Shown piece after piece: positions 8,376 through 18,700 of a DNA stretch of 58,696 bases (its first letter is position 1; each line of letters starts with the position of its first letter). The stretch lies in NCBI GenBank assembly GCA_003693705.1, contig RBZT01000971.1:2117-60812 (forward strand), read 5' to 3'. The translations under genes and the position numbers were made by a program. Under the pieces are notes generated by a model. That model did not search any database and had not been told where the DNA came from. It saw nothing but the letters and a program-made list of their open reading frames with translations. This stretch comes from Polymyxa betae. Taxonomy: Eukaryota > Endomyxa > Phytomyxea > Plasmodiophorida > Plasmodiophoridae.

Positions 8376-10182
8376 ATGCCCTCAAATTCGCTTCTGGATT
8401 CGTCATTGAAAGCTGATTCGCTGCGTTCTACTCGCCGTCCGGTTGTCGCAATCACCACCGATATGAATTGCTGCGTTGTTTGTAACTCTTCAATAAGCGG
8501 ACATCATCTGTGTCCTGCGTGCTATCAGCTTGTGCACCCGTTTTGCGGGAAACCTTATGAATTCGACGACGAAGGACATGGTCAACACATCTGGTGTTCG
8601 AAATCTGGAACATGTATGCGCTCTGGTCAACTCCCGCGGTTGCAATTGTCGTCTGATTCTTGTTCATTATCTGATGGTGAAACGAGCTTTGTGTGCATCA
8701 CTTTCAAGCTGAAGCAATGAGGGCTCAAACAGGGTTAACTGGAAATTTACGATCCGATTTCTTGAAATCCATCAAGAAGGCGATATTTCATGATTTCTGC
8801 ACAGATTCTGCTCTAGATGAGCATTTCGAAATATGCAAGGCGCAATACTCGATTTACAATCAGGCGATGAGTTTATTAGATCGGTTAGCAAATAAGAAAG
8901 AGAAAGTTTGCGCCACCTGGCTGGAAAATCCTTTTCAGCAGGGGCAGTATCAACTCAACGGGCTGAAGGAATTAATGCAATTGTAAAGAATCGAGGAGAG
9001 AAGAAAAACGAGCTGAAACGAATGAATCTTTACCAGCTTGCGCTTCATCTTGACGCCATAATTTCTCTTCGAGAGCAAGAAGCGCTGAAAACTATTGTAA
9101 AGTTAATAGAGAACAATAAGAAATGGAGCGACTTCGTGCAAACCAAGATACAAACCGAGCATAATCACCAGAGTGATTTCGTTTCGCACCGAAATAGTGA
9201 GCTTTCACCAGTATTTTCCATTCACCGGTTTTCAAACGACACTGATCAAGTTTGTGAAGTGATTGTAAATTATGATGACAATCTGGTCAGCTCCTGCTTT
9301 TGTACTTGCACGTTCTTTTGTTCGAATAGACTCCCATGCCGCCATATTTCCCATGTTTTGTCTCAACATTTCAACAGAAGCCCTTTCGATGTCGGCTTCC
9401 TTCCTGATCGATGGAGACTTGATCACCACCCTCTTTACCAGATGGCTTGCCGTCGCCTAGGTCTCAGTGCTGGTATAGAAAGACCTCTTTCCGAGCCCAA
9501 CGAGACTGCAAGCGTTCCAATAAGTTTGCAAGTGGCTGCATACCAGCAAATTGATTTTCCTCGCGATCAAGCTGCGAGATATAGCTGCTTAATGCAGGAT
9601 TTCAAGCAGCTGGTTGCATTAGCGCAAGAATCCCCCAATCTGTACAAGCGAACCAGATTGACGATCGCCAGTTTAATCAACACTGCAGGCTCCCAAGCCA
9701 CTGACATTTTTGATACAGAAACGGCGCCGGCAATCGGAATGCTAGCCCCAGAGCGCCAACGGGGGCGTGTCCGAAACCAAGATTTAGAAAATTGCTCGGT
9801 TTTAGCTCGAACAGGTCAGCGACCTAAACAGCGAGCCAAGGGAGTATGCTCGGTTTGTCGTTCTCACAATGTAGTTCCTGTGGAATCCCACCGAGCAGGG
9901 TCATCACGTTGCCCATATACGGTAGTATCCTCACAGCCGCTTGCCAGCCAGCATCAGCAGATGCCAACAGCGGCTCCGGTAAACGTCGCCGTTGCACAGG
10001 TTGTGCACGATCAACGAGCTTTCAACATGCAGCGTGGTGGCAGGATTCGATGTTCTGATTGCGAATCGAGAGGGATTCAAATCACAGAATCACATCTCAG
10101 CGGTTGCCCCCTCCAATCGAATCCCTATAACCCAGGATTTGACGAACTGCAAATTGCTGAGGCACAATTGCTCAACTTTTGA
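8376..10182 (+). pseudogene. MULE transposase with SWIM finger, DDE domain largely deleted
   Basis: The frame from 8376 starts with a zinc-binding domain (CCVVCNSS, CPACYQLVHPFCG, EGHGQHIWC). It then passes abruptly to HHFQAEAMRAQTGL (near 8693-8730), a block that normally follows the catalytic core of Mutator transposases, in a different frame. A second shift near 8930 leads to STQRAEGINAIVKN, then a SWIM zinc finger (CFCTCTFFCSNRLPCRHISH, a CXCX(n)CXH pattern, near 9295-9355). The C-terminus has two more zinc-knuckle-like stretches (CSVCRSHNVVPVESHRAG, CSDCESRGIQITESHLSG). The DD(E) catalytic residues expected between the finger and the HHFQAEA block are missing. The gene therefore keeps DNA- and protein-binding parts but no complete nuclease. 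Confidence 0.85.
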
Positions 10183-10394
10183 AATATATATGTTTAAGAA
10201 ATAAAATAGGAATCACTGCTGAGCAAAACGGGGAACAGTAATTGATATCCCAAGGAAAACTATTAACCGATATTCAATTCTGATCATAAAACCATCTTTG
10301 GCGGCGAAGGCAAGGTATCTGATCTTCAATAACAACGCCGATCACAGAGGACTGAGACGCTGGGTGAACAGCACAGTGACAAGTTATCTCTAGT

Positions 10395-10477
10395 ATCAAA
10401 CCCGGCGGAAGCGCAACCTGATTTCAGCCGGAGGAAGAGCAGCCCAGTTTCAGCCGGCGGAAAGAAACGAGATTCCG
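10395..10477 (-). repeat. Right terminal inverted repeat of the Mutator-like element (83 bases)
   Basis: The reverse complement of 7378-7459 with one extra T in a T-run. It ends GATTCCG at 10477 and is followed immediately by the right copy of the duplication, CCCTAAGTC, at 10478-10486. Confidence 0.93.
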
Positions 10478-10486
10478 CCCTAAGTC
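10478..10486 (+). repeat. Right 9-base target-site duplication of the Mutator-like element
   Basis: CCCTAAGTC, identical to 7369-7377. Beyond it the sequence continues TCGAGTAAATCC, which should be the original genomic flank of the older MITE insertion. Confidence 0.88.
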
Positions 10487-10678
10487 TCGAGTAAATCCAA
10501 TGTGGTCATTCGAGAGGCCACGCACGCAGTTTTCTTGTCAAATCGTAGGAATAAGGCTTCCTCTACCGGACCTCGGATTCCTCTCTGAAATCATGAGAGT
10601 AGGTCTTCATTGTTTTGCCTCATTGTTATTCCATCATACTGTATTTAGAGATTACTCCCTATAGTTCAAGGATATATT

Positions 10679-11935
10679 ATGGAGACTATAGGTACTCATA
10701 GCGGCACGTTCCATTGTGATGAGGTATATACATCATTCTAATCAATTGTAATTGTTTCGATGATGTAATATAGGCACTCGCTTGTTACATGCTGCGACAA
10801 CTTCCTAGATTTGCTAAAAGTACTATTGTGAGATCTCGAGATCAGCAAGTTCTATCCCAGCTGACGATTGTTGTTGATGTTGGTGACGTAAGTATATTAT
10901 ATTTTTTATCAGCAGTTTTCATCACATTTCATGATTTAGGTTTATAATCCAAGCACTCTTAGATTTGATCATCACCAGAAGGGATTCTTTGAGACATTCT
11001 CTTCAAATCACAACACAAAACTGAGTAGTGCTGGTTTGATCTATAAGCACTTTGGTCGTGAGATTATTCAGAATATAGTACCAGAACTTACGGATACTGA
11101 TAATGAAATCATTTATAACAAAGTATATGATGCCTTTATTGAGGTATTCTTCATACTCGACTTTATTGATTTAGTTAGAATGAAATTTATTATAGGGGAT
11201 TGATGGTATCGACAATGGAGTAGCTGCATATAAATGTTCTAACGATAATTGCTCTGCTGGCGTTAATCGATGTTATATTGTTGATAGTGATGTTTCTTCA
11301 CGTGTTGGACGTCTGAATCCTGCATGGAATGAAGAAGTTGATGATGTAGAAATCGATAAGCGTTTCGTGAAAGCCATGGAGCTTGTTGGTAGTGAATTTC
11401 ATGATCGTGTCTGCTCATACGCTAGAATCTGGCTACCAGGTACTAAGTTTTATATTTCTAAAAGATAATATTGACTGTTGGTTTAGGTCGGCAGATTGTC
11501 GAAAATGCACTCAAGAATCGTATGCAATATGATAATGAAGGTAGGATTGTTGTATTTGAGCAATACTGTCCTTGGAAAGATCATCTTCATAAACTGGAGA
11601 AGGAGATGATATTATCTCAACCTATTCTTCATGTTATCTATCCAGATCAGTCGAAATCATGGTAATTAATTTTAGACTTATTAATACCTATTGATATCGC
11701 TCTTTAAACCTGATTCAGGCGAGTTCAGGCTGTGTCTGTACAGCCTGGTGTCTTTACTAATCGTTTATCTTTGCCAAGTGAATGGAGAGGTATTCGTGAT
11801 GCTGAATTATCTCAAATTTCTGGTGTCAATAATTGTATATTCGTGCATAATACTGGGTTTATTGGTGGTAATAAGACCAAGGATGGTGCTTTAATGATGG
11901 CCAAGAAATCCATACAATTGCAGATCATGAACTGA
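10679..11935 (+). CDS. MYG1: MYG1 family exonuclease (UPF0160), six exons
   Basis: Exons at 10679-10723, 10774-10887, 10940-11143, 11196-11439, 11487-11661 and 11719-11935 join in frame to 332 residues, close to the family's usual length, with 46-57-base GT-AG introns. The N-terminus METIGTHSGTFHCDEALACY carries the family signature HXGTFHCDEA; VVDVGDVYNP and FDHHQKGF (metal-binding DHH-like motif) follow. Later conserved blocks are DGIDNGV, RVGRLNPAWNE, ILHVIYPDQ, SLPSEWRGIRD and the C-terminal FVHNTGFIGG. MYG1 proteins are metal-dependent 3'-5' RNA exonucleases of nucleus and mitochondria; function here is by homology. The start is fixed by the HSGTFHCDEA motif. It is the first host gene after the transposon block. 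Confidence 0.93.
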
Positions 11936-12288
11936 TCGTTCTTTGTTCAATACATTGTCAGATATTCGTTTCTAAAGCAAATAGTGCCTATCTTCATATC
12001 AGTTACAGCCTTTTGTTAAGCTATCGTCATTGCAGTTTATAAGAAAGGTATTCCTGAGAACACACACTCATAGTGAGAGAATATATTCTGTTCATGCAGA
12101 AACTTGATGATTTATCTTTGTGTAGCCGAATTCAGAAGATATAAATAAACAGACCGGTGATGCATAACCTGTGAATATAATAAACTCAAATAGTGTTGAT
12201 CATATCATTCATAGTAAAAGTATTGGAATCTGGGCGCAGAAAGTCGAACATAAATTCAAGGTATTCAAAATCACTAAATCTTTACTTG
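11936..12288. other. Intergenic stretch between MYG1 and the CBS gene
   Basis: An AT-rich spacer of about 350 bases presumably holding the MYG1 terminator and the promoter or 5' exon of the next gene. The frame of the CBS gene may extend upstream, but no convincing earlier exon was seen. Confidence 0.4.
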
Positions 12289-13485
12289 ATGCCTCTTCGA
12301 CGTGAGATTGCTGGAGTGTTTGCTAAGCTGCTTAGTCAGACTCCTGCTACTGCTCCAGATTCTCCTGAACTACAACAGATTGTTGTAATACCTTCTGGAT
12401 TCAATCTGCTTGATGCATTCCAGGTTTGACTAAATTCAAACTAACCTACCTTAGATTACAGTGAGTCTTTTTAGCAACTCATCGATAACAATATTTTATC
12501 AGCTCCCGTTTATGATTCCAATTCAAAAACCTTCCTTGGTTTTCTTGATTGTCGTGATCTTGTAGCTTTTTGTATTTATGCCAGTAATGAAGAGAATTGG
12601 TAAGTGTATCAATAACAAAATTCACTAAATGACATTATAATGTTTGAAGGTCGCCTTCTGTTCAAGACCTTATCAGTATGAGTACGAAATCATTTCCAAT
12701 CCCAGCTGCTCATATAACTGCATCTTGTCAGTATGCTCTATATGTTCAACGCAGTACGAACTAATTTTAGTTTTAGATCTAGCTCGACGTCATCCATATT
12801 ACTTTGTATATTCTACCGATACTCTACTTACAGTTGCTCAAAAGCTAGCTGCAAGAGACTGTCATAGAGTTCCTCTTGTTGATGCTACAACAAAAGAAAT
12901 GGTTGGCTTGATAACTCAATCAGCATTAATTAGATGGCTCTATGATCAAAGACATCGACTAAGTGATATCCATCTTCCAATGCAAAACTTCATTCAATGT
13001 TGGTTTTAGGTTCAGTTATGGGTCTCAAATTAAATGAAATTGGTCAAATTGGCTCCAGACCTGTAATTAGTTGTAATGCAGATACACCTGTAATTGAAGC
13101 ATTTACTCTTATGGATCGACATTCTATTAGTGCTATTGGCATTACAACTGCACAGGTTACAATATAGCTCTATTATGACCCTGAACCCAGTATTTTATTG
13201 TAGGGAGAGCTCATTGCGACCACTTCTGCATCCGATATTAAGAAATTCTTATCCAAACATATCTCGCTTTCTCAGCCCATCATTTCATTTATTAAGGCAC
13301 TTTACGATGACTATATTGACGCCCGAGCTCCATTGGTGTGTGTTAGAATGTCAAGCACTTTGGAAGAAGCTATTGGACGTATGGCAGAATCTAAGATTCA
13401 TCGTATATTCGTTATTAGTGCTCAAAATGAACCTTTGGAAGTGATCTCAATCACAGATATTGTCAAGCTTCTAGCTAATCGTTAA
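12289..13485 (+). CDS. Four-CBS-domain protein, AMPK-gamma-like
   Basis: Reading from the ATG at 12289 (MPLRREIAGVFAKLLSQ) through about six exons, with introns of roughly 40-52 bases (first one at 12424-12474), gives four CBS motifs in two Bateman pairs. CBS1 holds ILSAPVYDSNSKTFLGFLD, CBS2 HRVPLVDATTKEMVGLIT, CBS3 HSISAIGITTAQGELIATTS and CBS4 KIHRIFVISAQNEPLEVIS followed by ITDIVKLL. Bateman pairs bind adenine nucleotides; the layout matches the AMPK gamma subunit (SNF4-like) and the related SDS23-type proteins. No kinase domain is present, so it would act as a regulatory or energy-sensing subunit. Which subfamily it belongs to cannot be settled by eye. The third intron uses a GTCAGT donor to keep the frame, and the true start may lie further upstream. 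Confidence 0.85.
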
Positions 13486-13534
13486 TAACAATTCTGTATT
13501 AGATGTTATTAAAGTATTCGGGCTGGAATATTCC

Positions 13535-14671
13535 TCATTTGTGCTTGTGTGTAGGGACTGATCCTGTCTGACACCATTTATTAATCAGACCATGACCACC
13601 ACGTCGTATACTCAAAACTACTGAATTCCATGAACTACCAGGTTGTTCATCTTCCCATGATTTCTTAAATGGCTGTACTTCATCTTCTTCCTGTGCTATC
13701 TCTTGGTATGAATATTCTCGAGTTGTTAATGAATGCTTCAGACTTCTCAGACGAATAGCACTCGTTTTGGCAAGATCGAATGCTAATCACACAATAGTTC
13801 GGTCATTATCAATAACTATTTGATCCGGAATAGATACGAACCTCCTTCAAGAAGACCTGGACCACGTTCTGCCATGATTACTGCTAGTTTACTCCCTTCA
13901 ATCGTTGCTTCTGCTGTAATGATCTGATTCTGTTAGATCAGATTTGAAGATATTCCTGAAATATCTCTCTCGTGACTGAATTGCCATCATATGATTTATT
14001 AGCATGCCATATCAGGGCTAGGTCGAAATTTTTTCTTAACTGCATGAACTTCTGACTTACGATTTCGCTTCACTGCTCTTGGTCTGCGATTCTCTTGTTC
14101 CTAATATCACAAATTGTGTTAGACAGTTCATTTCAATTCCGATTATATACCTTCAACACACCAATACATGAGCGAGTGCTCCTTCTGTTTCCTGTCTTAA
14201 CTTCACGTTTGGATATTTTCTTCACCACAGGTATGTCTTTTTGACCAATTATTGACGATGGATCTTGTATCTGTGTTTCGTTTTCGTTCATATCTGCAGT
14301 AATTACTGTCTGATAGTCGATATTTATGAGTAAGGGATCATTACTGTTTCTAGGAGTTTGCTCACATTGGTTAATGAAGATTGTTTCTCAGGTAAAAGTA
14401 GTTTAGAATGATGACGTATTGGTCGAGCAGCACCTAAAAGCGTATGACCAGCTAATGAAGTATCAGGGGCTTGCAGTCCTGAAGGTGACCCACAACCTTG
14501 TACTTGCTGAAACCAAACCCGAACGAATCTATCTTGATCTCCATATACTTGCTTGTTGGGAAAGGATTTCGGAACGTATTGAGGTCTAATAATAAAGTCA
14601 TAGAGAAGTGACAGAATGATAGCAATGTGAATGATAACGGCTATAACAATCCAAATAGTGAATATTAACAT
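13535..14671 (-). CDS. Single-pass membrane protein, unknown function
   Basis: The minus-strand frame starts at 14671 with a hydrophobic segment at residues 1-26 (MLIFTIWIVIAVIIHIAIIL), a signal anchor or signal peptide. A polar region follows. Further exons, joined by GT-AG introns of about 50 bases, add a lysine/arginine-rich stretch (RRPRAVKRNRKSEVHAVKKK), then IEGSKLAVIMAERGPGLLEG and LAKTSAIRLRSLKHSL, ending GSVPTHKHK at 13535. I do not recognise a family. The basic region could be a cytoplasmic or nuclear-localising segment. Its ATG lies only 35 bases from the ATG of the WD40 gene on the opposite strand, so the two probably share one promoter. Confidence 0.6.
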
Positions 14672-14706
14672 GTAACTAATTACTAATGGAATATGAATAG
14701 CTGATC
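14672..14706. promoter_or_regulatory. Very short divergent promoter
   Basis: Only 35 bases separate the proposed start codons of the minus-strand membrane protein (14671) and the plus-strand WD40 gene (14707). If both starts are right, transcription of one gene must begin within or close to the other. A wrong first exon on either side would enlarge this gap. Confidence 0.35.
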
Positions 14707-16173
14707 ATGTCGGAAGTTGAGAAAGACGACATGATCGGGAATACAACAGGTCAAGAGACGTCATATTATCTGATACTACTATGTACCATTTTGATAGCAG
14801 CAAGTCATTGTTGTATGATCTGTATTTAGGTATGAGTACAGATATATTGAAGTCAAGGCATTGCGAGACTAATACATCATATGATATCAGACTGTAATAT
14901 CACTAGACATGACATTACTCTTCTATTCTCATTTTCATACTCAGCAATACTGATCAGGCCCATATTTTATCCCTAGCATATTCATATACAGATCAATATA
15001 TCGCTGCTGGATCTTCAGATGCAATCATTCGAGTAAGTAAATCAGCGAACCAATGGCTCGTGTTCTTATCTACTAAGATCGTTAATATCTCGACTCAACA
15101 TCTATCTCACAAACTGAATGTTGGCCCTTCAAGCACAATGCCGATCACGTGTGTACGATTTCGTCCTAAATCTCACATTTCTAACGTTCTAGCTGCATCA
15201 AGTATCAGTTATTGGATGTGCTACTAAATTTGATTGATATATGATAGGTGCAGATGGAACTATTCAGTATTTCCATGTCAGTACACAGCAACGATTATGC
15301 CGAATTGATGAACCTGGGAATGAGATCTATGCTGTAATTTGAAACTAACAGAGTTGATTTCCATCTTAGTACATTTTTTGAAACAGATCGATTTTGATTG
15401 TACGGGTTCCTTACTAGCTAGCGGTGGTCATGATGGCCAAGTTCGATTATATGACGATGTTAGGAAACAATTACTGGCCACAATGAGTTGTAATCAAAGC
15501 CAATATCAATCTCGATCACATTCAAGTCGTGTATTCTGTGTCAAATTCTCAAAATCATCTGCAAATACTTTAATGTCAGCTGGATGGGATAACACTATCC
15601 AAGTTCTGTTTGCCATAAAAAATATCTCATTTATGCTGATATATTGTCCAGATCTGGGATATCAGAACTGGAAAATGTCAACGAACTATATTTGGTCCAC
15701 ATATTGCTGGTGATTCTGTTGATATCAACAATCATGGACAGATATTGAGTGGGTCTTGGCGTCCTGAGCAAGGATTACAATTATGGGATGTTGCATCAGG
15801 TCTCCATCTTAATTTAGAATCGTAAATAAGTTTCTGATGCATGCATCTAGGGAAATTAATTCAGAATATTGAATGGGACATGGCTCCAATGATATATTCG
15901 GTTTGCTTTCAACCTGGAGATACAAACCAGCTCTGCGCTGGTGGTTCTGGTACAAATAAAGCTGCTGTCATCAATATACATTCTGATCAGAATGTTCAAG
16001 TGAGATGAAGTGTCCATCGTCCAATTTGTGATGCTGAGCATATTTAGATCGCAGATGAATACCAACTGTCAAATCAAGAAGCTATATATTCTTGTGTCTA
16101 TTCTAATAACGGTAAGCAGATCTGCCTGGCAGGATCTTCACCATCATTACGTATCATACAAGTCGATGATTGA
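14707..16173 (+). CDS. WD40-repeat protein, multi-exon
   Basis: The proposed start MSEVEKDDMIGNTTG is followed after short introns by a seven-bladed-propeller-like series: LAYSYTDQYIAAGSSDAIIR, VRFRPKSHISNVLAAS, GADGTIQYFHV, FDCTGSLLASGGHDGQVRLY, VFCVKFSKSSANTLMSAGWD, DINNHGQILSGSWRPEQG, MIYSVCFQPGDTNQLCAGGS and VYSNNGKQICLAGSSPSLRI, ending at 16173. Introns carry canonical GT-AG ends. WD40 proteins are scaffolds, and nothing in the sequence names the complex. The first two exons are less certain than the repeats. The stop lies 20 bases from the stop of the RRM gene on the other strand. Confidence 0.82.
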
Positions 16174-16193
16174 ATGTGGTTGGCTTTTATTGC

Positions 16194-17164
16194 CTAGAGC
16201 TGTGGCTCATAATGATCGAATTCGGTTTGTTGATCATCTAAAATATCATGATTGGATTCAGTAGGAATAGTAAATGATACTGGTATATAAGCTCCATATA
16301 CAGAAGTAGGAGGCATAGGTCCAGGTGGTATATAGATTACAGGTTGAAACCTATAGATATGAGAAAGGACCCCAATAACCCCAATATCACACCACGTACC
16401 CATAATCAGTAGTATGAAATGGAGGTTGTCCATATACAACATAATAACCCCATGGAGGTGAAGAACCACTACTACTGCTACTACTAATACTATTGCCACT
16501 TGGTCCTCCTGTACCTGTTCCTCCCCCTATTACTGCACTCATACTCCCATTCGTACTTATCGCTGGAGTCACTTTCATCCAAGGTTCGTCTGTACACGGT
16601 TCAGATCAGCACATCATTTCACAGTCTTTAATCTACTTCCGGAACCATTCGTGTAGCGCTTTCGGACTCCTTCCGCCGCCAGAACACAGTTTGTTTTGCG
16701 GTCATCAATTACTGGATTAGGATCCTGAATGGCTCTTTCTGCAGATGCTTCATCTTTATAGGTAACCTAGGTAAAATCTTACCCAATAGCTTTATAAATT
16801 ATTGACATTTTGCACTTACGAACCCATATCCTTTCGACCGTCCATTCTGTCGATCGACGATGACCGCTGCTTCGACTATTTCACCATAGACAGAAAAATG
16901 CTTCTGCAATGATTCGGAAGTTGTTTCCCATGCTAATCCGCCAACGAATACTTTTGTTAGCGATGTGTCCTGTTGGTAGCCTGCCTTATATACATTCTTC
17001 TGTTTAGTTGCCGTCTCTGAGTTTGCTGCATGTCGACGTCGCTGACCAGATGGTTGCTGTTGTTGCATTAATTGAATATGTTCTGGCCCTGTTCGGTCCA
17101 TATTGTATGTGAAAATCGGACCTTGATTATTAATTGTCATCCATTCCGGCGATGGGCGTTCCAT
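16194..17164 (-). CDS. RNA-binding protein with one RRM, RBM24/RBM38-like
   Basis: From the ATG at 17164 a polar, glutamine-rich N-terminus leads to an RRM at about residues 70-145: [20 protein letters not shown] (RNP2 block VFVGGLAW), [20 protein letters not shown] and KGYGFV (RNP1). The next exon (about 16780-16632) completes it with [20 protein letters not shown] and the conserved RKTNCVLAA, which marks the RBM24/38/SEB-4 subgroup. A 53-base intron and two further exons follow; the tail is rich in glycine, serine and proline and ends HYEPQL at 16194. Such proteins bind AU-rich or U-rich RNA and control stability and splicing. Total length is about 280 residues. Confidence 0.85.
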
Positions 17165-17236
17165 AATTTATACACTCATCGGTACCACTAATTGCAAAGT
17201 CCTTATTTATCCCCTCTCGTTATGCCTTCTTGGCCA

Positions 17237-17377
17237 TTACTCTTCAATTTTCAATCGCGATCCAATATGCTTCCGAGATCTAATACTTGGCACAGTTCCG
17301 GTCAGTCTATCAGTCATCCGATGCTTTAGTGAGGTTGGTACAAAGTGCTCTGGATGAGTCATCATATTCTTGACCAT
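17237..17377 (-). CDS. Possible small basic protein, unrecognised
   Basis: A minus-strand frame ending at 17237 has a protein-like basic C-terminus (MTHPEHFVPTSLKHRMTDRL, then GTVPSIRSRKHIGSRLKIEE). An in-frame methionine near 17377 gives about 45 residues, and an upstream exon is possible. The upstream part overlaps the plus-strand gene at 17413. The lysine/arginine-rich end resembles small mitochondrial ribosomal proteins in general character, but I cannot name it. Confidence 0.35.
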   Translation of the reverse strand: MVKNMMTHPEHFVPTSLKHRMTDRLTGTVPSIRSRKHIGSRLKIEE

Positions 17378-17412
17378 CATAATACATTGAATGCATATCC
17401 TAGCAAACAATA

Positions 17413-17826
17413 ATGCCTTCCAGAATTCATTGTTTGGCAGTGATATTTTTAACCCTGTTCTTAGCGGGTGTATTCGCATTGGTTATTATCTTTCTTATTC
17501 AAGATGCCAGCCTTAAGAAATTTTCGAACGTATCGAAATCAGACCTGGCCGAGTCGATCTCGAGCGACGTGCCATCTTATATTACCGATTCGTCAAGCCC
17601 ATCACCAAGATCTATATCATATTTCAACAATATCCCTATATCTATGAAACATCCTGCCATTGTGACATCTGGGTCAACTATCCCATCTGCCACTAACAAT
17701 CCTGATATTCTAGCTCAATCTAATCGTGATTCTGGGTTATCTCATGAACCTCAGCCAGATTCAGGTTCACCAGTCATCAGTACATTGCCGTTTGTACAGT
17801 TCACTCAGCACGATGTGCAGGAGTAA
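17413..17826 (+). CDS. Small single-pass membrane protein with Ser/Pro-rich tail
   Basis: 137 residues: a hydrophobic segment at residues 7-32 (CLAVIFLTLFLAGVFALVII) is followed by a tail of serine, proline, threonine and asparagine with little predicted order (for example SSSPSPRSISYFNNIPI). No conserved family is recognised. The layout suggests a type II membrane protein or a secreted protein with an O-glycosylated stalk. The gene is intronless as read. A second small membrane protein follows at 18241, in the same orientation. Confidence 0.55.
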   Translation: MPSRIHCLAVIFLTLFLAGVFALVIIFLIQDASLKKFSNVSKSDLAESISSDVPSYITDSSSPSPRSISYFNNIPISMKHPAIVTSGSTIPSATNNPDILAQSNRDSGLSHEPQPDSGSPVISTLPFVQFTQHDVQE

Positions 17827-18240
17827 AGTAAACTGGGAACTGCATGCAGGTCTGTCGATGTTAATATTTCAATTGGGTTTCCTGAAGAATTACATTTGTA
17901 TTCGTTAACCTGCCTCTAGTAAATCTGCTGCCATATCAGTTACGGTTGTTAAGATATCAATTCATTTGTAAACTATGAAATCGAAATATAATTGTTTGTT
18001 TGTGGGTTTTAGCTCAATGGAGTTCCTATCTCCTAGATGTACAGAAGCCAATACTTCAAAATTCACATATGTTTGTAAAGTAATTCCCAACTGTATCTGC
18101 TTTGATAAAATACCTCTGAGCTTGGTGTACAAATGCTATATGACTACATATGCCACAAGCATGGTATTGATATGGTAAACTTTATTCGGTGGTTCGGTCG
18201 GTATCTGTCCCCGAAATGCATTCAGTTCAGATTTGAAAGA
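17827..18240. other. Intergenic stretch, no supported gene
   Basis: About 410 AT-rich bases. A 67-codon frame at 17975-18178 has unbiased composition and several cysteines but no family match and no clear splice partners, so I do not call it a gene. The stretch probably carries the 3' end of the upstream gene and the promoter of the next. Confidence 0.4.
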
Positions 18241-18609
18241 ATGCATGCCAAGATATTGAAAGTATTACTACTACTAGTATACCTAGGATTAAGTCCAGTC
18301 TTGTGTAATTTAAGACATCATGGCAATTGGCATTATAAGCATCTTCCTATTCATGTATCAATGACATCTAGACAGACTACAAAAGATCCCCAACATACTA
18401 CTAATCATATAGACCGAGAGCCAGTACGCCTCACAATTGTCCAGCTGTTCCTGATCATATTATCCAGTTTATTTATCGGCGTTGTATCTTCAGCGGTATG
18501 CATTGTTGTCAAACAATATCGGCGACGATCTCTTGAACGACGGGCAATAATGGCAGATTTTGATTCCATATCACCGATCTTGTCAAGGGATATCTTACAT
18601 GTTATTTAA
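18241..18609 (+). CDS. Small membrane protein with signal peptide and one transmembrane helix
   Basis: Starting at the ATG at 18241 (MHAKILKVLLLLVYLGLSPV), the protein has a signal peptide of about 20 residues, a histidine-rich lumenal stretch (RHHGNWHYKHLPIHV), a transmembrane helix near residues 63-87 (LFLIILSSLFIGVVSSAVCI), and a short basic cytoplasmic tail beginning KQYRRRSLERR. An in-frame upstream methionine exists, but starting here gives a clean signal peptide. Type I topology is inferred. No family recognised. Confidence 0.6.
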   Translation: MHAKILKVLLLLVYLGLSPVLCNLRHHGNWHYKHLPIHVSMTSRQTTKDPQHTTNHIDREPVRLTIVQLFLIILSSLFIGVVSSAVCIVVKQYRRRSLERRAIMADFDSISPILSRDILHVI

Positions 18610-18700
18610 CTAAATGCAATATATTGTGTCATCTGGGTTGAGTCATGCTAATAGTCTTCATGGATCAGCATCATTGCTGTAAAGCAGAGATTTTATCTTT

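Larger units (their letters stand above)
7378..10477 (+). mobile_element. Mutator-like element (MULE), defective, with RS-domain cargo
   Basis: The 3.1-kb element is bounded by 82/83-base inverted repeats and a perfect 9-base duplication (CCCTAAGTC), the size usual for Mutator-like elements. It holds an RS-repeat sequence (7618-8205) and a transposase gene lacking most of its catalytic domain (8376-10182). Near-identical inverted ends imply that it moved recently, presumably with transposase supplied from elsewhere, since its own gene looks broken. Confidence 0.92.

Noticed and set aside
9232-9460. Small frames on both strands inside the Mutator transposase
   Set aside because: They overlap the SWIM zinc-finger coding region and have no independent support.
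17975-18178. 67-codon plus-strand frame MKSKYNCLFVGFSS...
   Set aside because: No family match, no splice partners and composition like the AT-rich spacer; kept as intergenic.
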